From RYN-431 sp036388295 (GTDB lineage Bacteria > Planctomycetota > Phycisphaerae > Tepidisphaerales > Tepidisphaeraceae): a stretch of 6,347 nt of DNA. Shown here one piece after another: positions 1 to 4,632 of the stretch; within the stretch, counting starts at the first letter, position 1, and the number at the start of each line of letters is the position of its first letter. A model generated the notes under the pieces. It was given only the letters and a program-made list of their open reading frames with translations. It searched no databases and was not told the origin of the DNA. A program made the position numbers and the translations under genes. The DNA lies in NCBI GenBank assembly GCA_036388295.1, contig DASVSC010000258.1, positions 1 to 6,347 of the forward strand. Direction: 5' to 3'.

Positions 1-1326
1 GCCCGACCAGCCGTGCAGGTCCTGTGAGCCGGTGAGCCGCTGGGCAACCTCGCCGATCAGGCCGCCATCGCCCTTCCAGTAGCCGCGCATCCCGTCGCGG
101 TAGCGGTCGTTCCACTCGACCCAGCCCGGCGGAAAGTTGCCGACCTGGTAGCCGCCGTGGCCCAGGTCCCAGGGCTCGGCGATCAGCTTCACACGATTGA
201 GCGTCGGGTCCTGCCGCACGGCACGGAAGAAGCTGCCCAGGCTTTCGACCTTTCCCGCCTCCCGCGCCAGCGCCGAGGCGAGGTCGAAGCGGAAACCGTC
301 GACGTGCATTTCCGTGACCCAGTAGCGCAGCGAATCCATCACCATCTGCAGCACGCGCGGGCTCACCATGTTCGGCGTGTTGCCGGTGCCGGTGTAGTCC
401 ATGTAGTAGCGCTTGTCGTCCGCCATCAGGCGGTAATAGTTGGCGTTGTCGACGCCTTTCCACGACAGCGTGGGGCCCATGTGGTTGCCCTCGCAGGTGT
501 GGTTGTAGACGACGTCCAGAATCACCTCGATGCCGGCCGCGTGCATCGAGCGGACCATCGACTTGAACTCCTGCACGCTCTTGCGCGGCGACTGCCGGCT
601 GGCGTATTCCAGGTGCGGGCTGAAGAAGTTCAGCGTGTTGTAGCCCCAGTAGTTCGTCAGGCCTTTGTCGAGCAGCGTGCGGTCATCGAGGTGGTAGTGC
701 ACCGGCAGCAATTCGATGGCCGTCACGCCCAGGCTTTTCAGGTGCGAGATCACGGCTTCGCTGGCCACGCCGGCGTACGTGCCGCGGCGCTCTTCTGGAA
801 TGTCCGGGTGCGCGTTGGTCATGCCCTTGACGTGCACTTCGTAGATCAACGTCTTGTGCCACGGCGTGCGCGGCGGGCGATCGTCGCCCCAGGTAAAGGC
901 GGTGTCGATGACCGAACCGAGCGGTGCGAACGGCGCGCTGTCGCGTTCGTCGAAGGTCAGATCGTCCTCTCCGACTTTGTAGCCGAACAGCGAGTCGTCC
1001 CAGATCACGTTCCGGCCGATGCCCTTGGCGTACGGGTCGAGCAGGATTTTGTTGGCATTAAAGCGGTGCCCGGCGGCCGGGTCGTACGGGCCGTGCACGC
1101 GGTAGCCGTAAAGCTGACCCGGTTCGCAGTCGGGCAGATAAGCGTGCCAGACCTGGTCGGTCTGTTCCTTGAACTCGATCCGCACCGACTCTTTCTGGGT
1201 ATCGACCGCATCGAACAGGCACAACTCGACCTTCGTCGCGTGCTCGGAATAGATCGCGAAATTGACGCCCGCGCCGTCAAAAGTTGCGCCCAACGGATAC
1301 GGTCGGCCCGGCCAAACTCTGGTCAT
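1..1326 (-). CDS. glgX: Glycogen debranching enzyme GlgX, N-terminal 442 residues (cut by window edge)
   Basis: Hydrolyses alpha-1,6 branch points of glycogen or limit dextrins in the cytoplasm, releasing malto-oligosaccharides for further breakdown. Seen: an N-terminal CBM48-type beta-sandwich (about residues 8-105, starting PLGATFDGAGVNFAIYSEHA), then the GH13 barrel. The barrel has YEVHVKGMT (162-170), LDVVYNHT (270-277; His276), DGFRFDL with nucleophile Asp348, and AEPWDLG with general acid Glu384. The third catalytic acid (region IV) and the C-terminal domain lie beyond the left edge; GlgX proteins are usually about 700 residues. Start: ATG at 1326 lies 9 nt after an AAAGG ribosome-binding site (1340-1336). 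Two other in-frame ATGs (1335, 1332) abut that site and are less likely. The frame is uninterrupted. Isoamylase/TreX is the close alternative; the N-terminus and active-site wording fit GlgX best. It lies 283 nt downstream of copA on the same strand, probably with its own promoter. Confidence 0.95.
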   Translation of the reverse strand, partial: MTRVWPGRPYPLGATFDGAGVNFAIYSEHATKVELCLFDAVDTQKESVRIEFKEQTDQVWHAYLPDCEPGQLYGYRVHGPYDPAAGHRFNANKILLDPYAKGIGRNVIWDDSLFGYKVGEDDLTFDERDSAPFAPLGSVIDTAFTWGDDRPPRTPWHKTLIYEVHVKGMTNAHPDIPEERRGTYAGVASEAVISHLKSLGVTAIELLPVHYHLDDRTLLDKGLTNYWGYNTLNFFSPHLEYASRQSPRKSVQEFKSMVRSMHAAGIEVILDVVYNHTCEGNHMGPTLSWKGVDNANYYRLMADDKRYYMDYTGTGNTPNMVSPRVLQMVMDSLRYWVTEMHVDGFRFDLASALAREAGKVESLGSFFRAVRQDPTLNRVKLIAEPWDLGHGGYQVGNFPPGWVEWNDRYRDGMRGYWKGDGGLIGEVAQRLTGSQDLHGWSG

Positions 1327-1609
1327 ACTCATCATCCTTTCATGGCAAGGATAGGACAACGCAACCGTTACGGCGAGGCACGCCACGATTAACCCGCGGC
1401 AAGAAATACTTAATGTCCCATTCACGCAGGAACCGGCCATTTTCAGCGCTGTTCTGTGCAAATGAGTGTAGCGGGGAGACGCGTGAAGATCGTCGCATCT
1501 TTACCCTTAGTCCTGGGCCCCGGAACGCTCACAGACTTTCCCTTAGCCACAACGCTCCGCGTCGCGGCTATCGCCGGCATCTTTAAGTGCTTTTGAAGCA
1601 GAACGCCGT
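1327..1609 (-). other. Non-coding gap between copA and glgX
   Basis: This stretch separates the copA stop from the glgX start and should hold the glgX leader. Neither strand has a convincing gene. No strong intrinsic terminator follows copA: the only hairpin near its stop, TGCTT-caa-AAGCA on the minus strand, has five pairs and no T-tract. A TACACT -10-like hexamer occurs on the minus strand at 1470-1465, but no matching -35 is spaced properly, so a glgX promoter is not established. A small inverted repeat (AAGAT, 6 nt, ATCTT at 1486-1501) and a two-copy direct repeat (1499-1557, listed separately) also lie here. Confidence 0.6.
1499..1557 (-). repeat. Two imperfect tandem copies of a bipartite motif in the glgX leader
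   Basis: On the plus strand the first copy is CTTTACCCTTAG (1499-1510), 13 nt, then AACGCTC (1524-1530). The second is CTTTCCCTTAG (1536-1546), 4 nt, then AACGCTC (1551-1557). Both halves recur in the same order; only the internal spacing and one base differ. On the coding (minus) strand each unit reads GAGCGTT, spacer, CTAAGGG(T)AAAG. It lies 170-230 nt upstream of the glgX start. It could be a pair of regulator sites or a local duplication; no known binding motif is recognised. Confidence 0.45.
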
Positions 1610-3898
1610 TTACAAGCGCTTGCGACGCAGCAGCAGCGCGTTCCCGATGACGGTCACGTCGCTCAGCGCCATCGCCGCCGCACAGATGATCGGGCTGAGA
1701 TAGCCGAACGCCGCCAGTGGGATGGCGATCACGTTGTAGACGAACGCGAAGAACAGGTTCTGGCGGATCACCCGCATCGTCGCACGCGACAAGGCGATGG
1801 CCGTCGGCACGCCGCTCAGGCTGCCGCTGACGAGAACGATGCCGCCGGTCTCCTTGGCGATGTCGCTGCCGGTGCCGATGGCGATGCCGAGGTCCGCCGT
1901 CGCCAGTGCCGGCGCGTCGTTGACGCCGTCGCCGACCATGGCGACGCGTCCGCCCGCCCGCAGGCCGCGAACGGCGTCGGCCTTTCCGTCCGGCTTCACG
2001 CCGCTGCGTACGTCGTCGATGCCGACTGTCGTCGCGACGGCTTGCGCGGCCGCGGCGTGGTCGCCCGTCAGGAGCACCGTGCGCAGCCCCATCGCGTGCA
2101 GTGCCGCAACGGCGGCGCGGCTGTCGGCTTTAACCTCGTCCGCCAATTCAATCCGGCCAAGCAAGACGCGGTCACGCGAGCGGCCGACCCACACGCCGGT
2201 CGCGGCCCCGTCGCCCGCACCGCTGTCGATGCCGGCGGCCGTCAGAAATGCACGGCTGCCGACGACGACGGTCTCGCCGTCCACCGTCGCGTGCACGCCA
2301 GAACCGGGCTCATTGCGGAACGAAGTCGCGTCGGGGACGAAGACTTCTTCGGCCACGGCCAGATCGACAACGGCTTTGGCCAACGGGTGAGAACTGCCCC
2401 GCTCCGCCGACGCCACGACGCGCAACAGGTCGGATCGCGAAACGCCTTCTGCCGGTACGACGTGCGTGACCGTCGGGCGGCCGAGCGTGAGGGTGCCTGT
2501 TTTATCGAGCACGACCGTATCGATCCGCTCGGCGCTCTGCAGGGCCGTGATGTCGCGGAACAGGATTCCCATCCGTGAGCCGCGGCCGGTGCCGACCATC
2601 AGCGCCGCCGGCACGGCGAGGCCGAGCGCACACGGGCAGGCGACGATCAGCACGCCGCACACCGCCTGCGCGAGCGGTCCCCACAACTCGCCACCGACAT
2701 GACCGCTTAAGCGGCCGTGCAAATACCAGCCGATGGCGGTGAGGGCCGCGACGCCCAGCACGCACGGCACAAATATGGCGGCGATCTGATCGGCCAGCTT
2801 TTGCACCGGCGGCCGTGAGTTCTGAGCGTTCTCCACCAGTTTTACGATCTGCGCCAGCGCGGTTTCGCTGCCGACGCGGGTGACGCGCACGGTGAGTGCG
2901 CCGTCGTGATTGAACGTGCCGCCGGTGACGGCGTCGCCGGGGCCGCGGCGGACGGGAAGGCTTTCGCCGGTCAGCATGGATTCGTCGACAGTCGACACGC
3001 CACTGGCGACGACGCCATCCACCGGCACGCGGTCACCGGGCCGGACGAGGACGTGGTCGCCCACGGCCACCGACGCGACGGCGACTTCTTCCGGCGCGGC
3101 AACGGCGGCCGGTGTGCTGTTGAGAACGTTGAGCGATCGCTTCGCTGGAGACGCCGACGGCGCGGGCACGCGCCATGCCGTCGCCGGGGCGAGGTTCATC
3201 AGATCGCGAATCGCACTCCCGGCCGAACTGCGGGCACGGGCTTCCAGCCAGTGGCCGATGCTGATGAGCGCGAGCAGTGCGGTGGCCTCGTTGAAGTAGA
3301 GCGCCGGCAACGGCCAGCCCTGCAGCAGGTGGCCGAGCAGCGCGAGCAGGCTGTACCCGTAGGCGACGGTCGCGCCGAGGGAAATCAGCGTGTCCATGTT
3401 GCTGGTGCGTCGCCGGGCGGCCGCGAAGGCACTGGCGTAGAACGCCCCGCCGATCAAGACGACCGCCAGCGTGCTGGTCGCCAGCGACAGCCAATCGACC
3501 CATGTCACATGGCCGGCGTCGTGGCGGTGCACGGTCCAGTGCAGCAGCTCCACGGGCAGCCATAGCACGACGCCCAGAACGCCGCGGCGCAGCCAGTCCT
3601 TGGCGTGAGCGGACTGTGAATCGTGATGGGCGTGCGCGCTCTGCCCGGCGGCCGGCTGCGTCGGATAACCGGCGTCGGTCGCGGCGGCGGCGATGGCATC
3701 GGGCTCGACGGCCGCGTCATACGTCACAGCGGCCCGGCCGAGGGCCAGGTTCACCGCGACCTCGCGCACGCCGGGCACGCCGCCGATCGCCTTGCTTACG
3801 TGCGCGACGCACGAGGCGCAGTTCATGCCGCTGACGTTGAACGTGGCGTTTTGCGTACCGGATGCTCTGTTTTCGGTCGTGGTCATAGCGATGCTCAC
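1610..3898 (-). CDS. copA: Cu(I)-exporting P1B-type ATPase CopA, 762 aa
   Basis: An inner-membrane pump that uses ATP to expel Cu(I) from the cytoplasm. Seen in order: one heavy-metal-associated domain with GMNCASC (Cys27, Cys30); a His-rich linker (His89, 91, 92, 98); four membrane segments (about 106-218) with the Gly150-Gly151 kink; the actuator domain with TGES (310-313); TM5 and TM6 with the metal-binding CPC (421-423); the phosphorylation site DKTGT (Asp465); the P1B His-Pro pair (504-505); GDGVND (656-661); TM7 with Tyr721-Asn722; TM8 with MALSD (743-747). CPC plus YN indicates the Cu+ class (P1B-1). Oddities: TM8 has Asp747 where that class normally ends its MxxSS motif in Ser, and an Ala/Pro/Ser-rich insert sits at about 245-268. 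The GTG start overlaps the csoR stop as GTGA, indicating translational coupling; ATG codon 5 (3886) is an alternative. Length is typical for a single-HMA pump. Confidence 0.95.
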   Translation of the reverse strand: MSIAMTTTENRASGTQNATFNVSGMNCASCVAHVSKAIGGVPGVREVAVNLALGRAAVTYDAAVEPDAIAAAATDAGYPTQPAAGQSAHAHHDSQSAHAKDWLRRGVLGVVLWLPVELLHWTVHRHDAGHVTWVDWLSLATSTLAVVLIGGAFYASAFAAARRRTSNMDTLISLGATVAYGYSLLALLGHLLQGWPLPALYFNEATALLALISIGHWLEARARSSAGSAIRDLMNLAPATAWRVPAPSASPAKRSLNVLNSTPAAVAAPEEVAVASVAVGDHVLVRPGDRVPVDGVVASGVSTVDESMLTGESLPVRRGPGDAVTGGTFNHDGALTVRVTRVGSETALAQIVKLVENAQNSRPPVQKLADQIAAIFVPCVLGVAALTAIGWYLHGRLSGHVGGELWGPLAQAVCGVLIVACPCALGLAVPAALMVGTGRGSRMGILFRDITALQSAERIDTVVLDKTGTLTLGRPTVTHVVPAEGVSRSDLLRVVASAERGSSHPLAKAVVDLAVAEEVFVPDATSFRNEPGSGVHATVDGETVVVGSRAFLTAAGIDSGAGDGAATGVWVGRSRDRVLLGRIELADEVKADSRAAVAALHAMGLRTVLLTGDHAAAAQAVATTVGIDDVRSGVKPDGKADAVRGLRAGGRVAMVGDGVNDAPALATADLGIAIGTGSDIAKETGGIVLVSGSLSGVPTAIALSRATMRVIRQNLFFAFVYNVIAIPLAAFGYLSPIICAAAMALSDVTVIGNALLLRRKRL

Positions 3899-4173
3899 TT
3901 GGAGAACCGGGCGAGCGATTCGCGCAGTTCTTCGATCAGACTGTCGGTATCGATCTTGCCGTGCTCGCCGTCCCCTTTACCCGCAACACAGTGTCGTACG
4001 TGGCCGGCCAACACTTCGACGCCGACCGCGTGCAACGCCGACCGGACGGCGGCGATCTGGGTCAATACGTCGATGCAGTAGCGGTCGGTTTCGACCATTT
4101 TCTGCAGCCCCGCCACCTGCCCGGCGATCCGGCCGAGCCGTTTCGCCGCCTTGTCCCGGAGGTCCTGTTCCAT
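3895..4173 (-). CDS. csoR: Copper-sensing transcriptional repressor CsoR, 92 aa
   Basis: A small all-helical DNA-binding repressor of the CsoR/RcnR family that leaves its operator when Cu(I) binds. Seen: the family N-terminus (RLGRIAGQVAGLQKMVE, residues 12-28) and the Cu(I) ligand triad Cys33, His58, Cys62. The 25- and 4-residue spacings equal those of Mycobacterium tuberculosis CsoR (Cys36, His61, Cys65). Tyr32 directly precedes the first Cys, as in that protein. These residues favour copper over the nickel, formaldehyde or persulfide sensors of the family. It is first in a two-gene operon with copA (GTGA overlap), so both are coupled in translation. The ATG at 4173 lies only 6 nt after a good -10 box and lacks a Shine-Dalgarno sequence, suggesting a leaderless mRNA. 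A matching palindromic operator overlaps the promoter, implying autoregulation. Confidence 0.95.
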   Translation of the reverse strand: MEQDLRDKAAKRLGRIAGQVAGLQKMVETDRYCIDVLTQIAAVRSALHAVGVEVLAGHVRHCVAGKGDGEHGKIDTDSLIEELRESLARFSK

Positions 4174-4179
4174 GCCCTG

Positions 4180-4208
4180 ATCATATACCCCTGGGGGGTA
4201 TCAGTCCA
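4180..4208 (-). promoter_or_regulatory. csoR-copA promoter
   Basis: On the minus strand, a -35 TGGACT (4208-4203; 4 of 6 consensus bases) and a -10 TATGAT (4185-4180; 5 of 6) are separated by exactly 17 nt. The start point predicted 6-7 nt downstream falls at or next to the csoR ATG (4173), so the transcript would be leaderless. The spacer is almost filled by the CsoR-type operator, so repressor and RNA polymerase would compete for the same DNA. Confidence 0.7.
4185..4201 (-). promoter_or_regulatory. CsoR operator palindrome
   Basis: Plus strand: ATACCCC (4185-4191), TGG, GGGGTAT (4195-4201), a perfect 7-bp inverted repeat. Known CsoR-family operators are G/C-tract palindromes flanked by A/T of this kind. 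It fills the -35/-10 spacer 11 nt upstream of the csoR ATG, the expected place for steric repression of csoR-copA. Confidence 0.88.
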
Positions 4209-4214
4209 GCGCAC

Positions 4215-4245
4215 AAAAAAGCCGCCCGCCGCGATGACGGGCGGC
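4215..4245 (-). terminator. Rho-independent terminator of the ferredoxin gene
   Basis: On the minus strand a perfect 8-bp GC-only stem (GCCGCCCG at 4245-4238 and CGGGCGGC at 4228-4221) closes a 9-nt loop and is followed at once by six T (4220-4215). It begins 17 nt after the ferredoxin stop codon. Its T-tract ends 6 nt before the csoR -35 box, so it insulates the copper operon from ferredoxin transcription. Confidence 0.92.
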
Positions 4246-4262
4246 CGCAGTTTGCGACGGCA

Positions 4263-4523
4263 TTATTTCTTGAAATATGCGGCGTTCTTCTCGATGAACT
4301 CTTCCCATTCGGCCGGCAGGTCTTCCTGCGGGAAGATGGCGTTGACCGGGCATTCGTCGACGCACAGGCCGCAGTCGATGCAGGTGTCGGGATCGATGTA
4401 GAGCATCTCGGCCTCGCCGAACGTCGGATTGTCTTTGGTCGGGTGAATGCAATCGACCGGGCAGACCGCGACGCAGGCGGTGTCCTTGGTGCCGATGCAG
4501 GGCTGGGCAATGATATGGGCCAT
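4263..4523 (-). CDS. fdxA: 7Fe ferredoxin ([3Fe-4S][4Fe-4S]), FdxA type, 86 aa
   Basis: A small soluble cytoplasmic electron carrier. Seen: Cys9-x7-Cys17-x3-Cys21-Pro near the N-terminus and Cys48-x2-Cys51-x2-Cys54-x3-Cys58-Pro in the middle. Compared with Azotobacter FdI, Cys9, Cys17 and Cys58 should hold a [3Fe-4S] cluster, with Thr12 in place of a fourth ligand. Cys21, Cys48, Cys51 and Cys54 should hold a [4Fe-4S] cluster, and Cys25 matches the free Cys24. The C-terminal tail is acidic and aromatic. The start is fixed by AGGAG (4534-4530), 6 nt before the ATG. It appears monocistronic, with its own promoter upstream and a strong terminator downstream. Redox partners cannot be told from this context. 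Confidence 0.94.
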   Translation of the reverse strand: MAHIIAQPCIGTKDTACVAVCPVDCIHPTKDNPTFGEAEMLYIDPDTCIDCGLCVDECPVNAIFPQEDLPAEWEEFIEKNAAYFKK

Positions 4524-4529
4524 CTCGAA

Positions 4530-4534
4530 CTCCT
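4530..4534 (-). promoter_or_regulatory. Ribosome-binding site of the ferredoxin gene
   Basis: AGGAG on the minus strand, 6 nt before the ATG at 4523. It fixes the ferredoxin start and contrasts with csoR and dinG, which lack any such site. Confidence 0.85.
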
Positions 4535-4540
4535 GAAACC

Positions 4541-4558
4541 TTGCGAAACCGTTCGCAA
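4541..4558. promoter_or_regulatory. Inverted repeat at the ferredoxin transcription start, possible operator or leader hairpin
   Basis: TTGCGAA (4541-4547), 4-nt spacer, TTCGCAA (4552-4558): a perfect 7-bp inverted repeat just upstream of the ferredoxin ribosome-binding site. It begins at about the predicted +1 of the ferredoxin promoter. It could bind a repressor that blocks initiation, or form a 5' hairpin that stabilises the mRNA. No T-tract follows, so it is not a terminator. The regulator is not recognised. Confidence 0.6.
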
Positions 4559-4564
4559 TTCCGC

Positions 4565-4593
4565 AGTGTAGTGCGCCCCCGGCGGCGCGACAA
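4565..4593 (-). promoter_or_regulatory. Putative ferredoxin promoter
   Basis: On the minus strand, -35 TTGTCG (4593-4588) and -10 TACACT (4570-4565) are separated by 17 nt; each matches 4 of 6 consensus bases. The predicted start near 4558 leaves a leader of about 35 nt holding the inverted repeat and the AGGAG site. This is inferred from base matches only. Confidence 0.5.
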
Positions 4594-4597
4594 ATGT

Positions 4598-4607
4598 CCG
4601 ATATCGG
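4598..4607. promoter_or_regulatory. Perfect 10-bp palindrome in the divergent promoter region
   Basis: CCGATATCGG reads the same on both strands. It lies 4 nt upstream of the ferredoxin -35 and would overlap the -35 region of dinG, whose -10 is at 4619-4624. Its place between two divergent promoters suits a shared regulator, but a 10-bp palindrome can also arise by chance. Confidence 0.35.
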
Positions 4608-4618
4608 TTAGGGCCGTG

Positions 4619-4624
4619 TATATT
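4619..4624 (+). promoter_or_regulatory. -10 element of the dinG promoter
   Basis: TATATT (5 of 6 consensus bases), directly preceded by TG, lies 8 nt before the TTG start of dinG. A start point near 4631 would leave almost no leader. No good -35 is spaced 16-18 nt upstream. No Shine-Dalgarno sequence precedes the TTG, which supports a leaderless transcript. Confidence 0.5.
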
Positions 4625-4632
4625 CGTCGCAC

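Noticed and set aside
157..1392. 411-codon plus-strand open frame
   Set aside because: It lies antisense to glgX, which has all expected GH13 motifs. Its product is Val/Arg/His/Ala-rich with no recognisable domain, as expected of antisense frames in GC-rich DNA.
1284..1586. 100-codon plus-strand frame across the glgX start and upstream gap
   Set aside because: It has an Arg-rich composition, no ribosome-binding site and no family resemblance, and it overlaps the supported glgX start.
1557..1612. Terminator after copA
   Set aside because: The only hairpins are short (5 bp), and none is followed by a T-tract on the minus strand.
2906..3565. 219-codon plus-strand frame within copA
   Set aside because: It is antisense to a fully conserved stretch of copA and has a shadow composition rich in Arg, Gly and Ala.
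4541..4558. Inverted repeat as a LexA (SOS) box for dinG
   Set aside because: It contains CGAAC on the minus strand but not the partner GTTCG at the spacing of the CGAAC-N4-GTTCG box, nor the E. coli CTGT-N8-ACAG form. It is also about 75 nt upstream of dinG.
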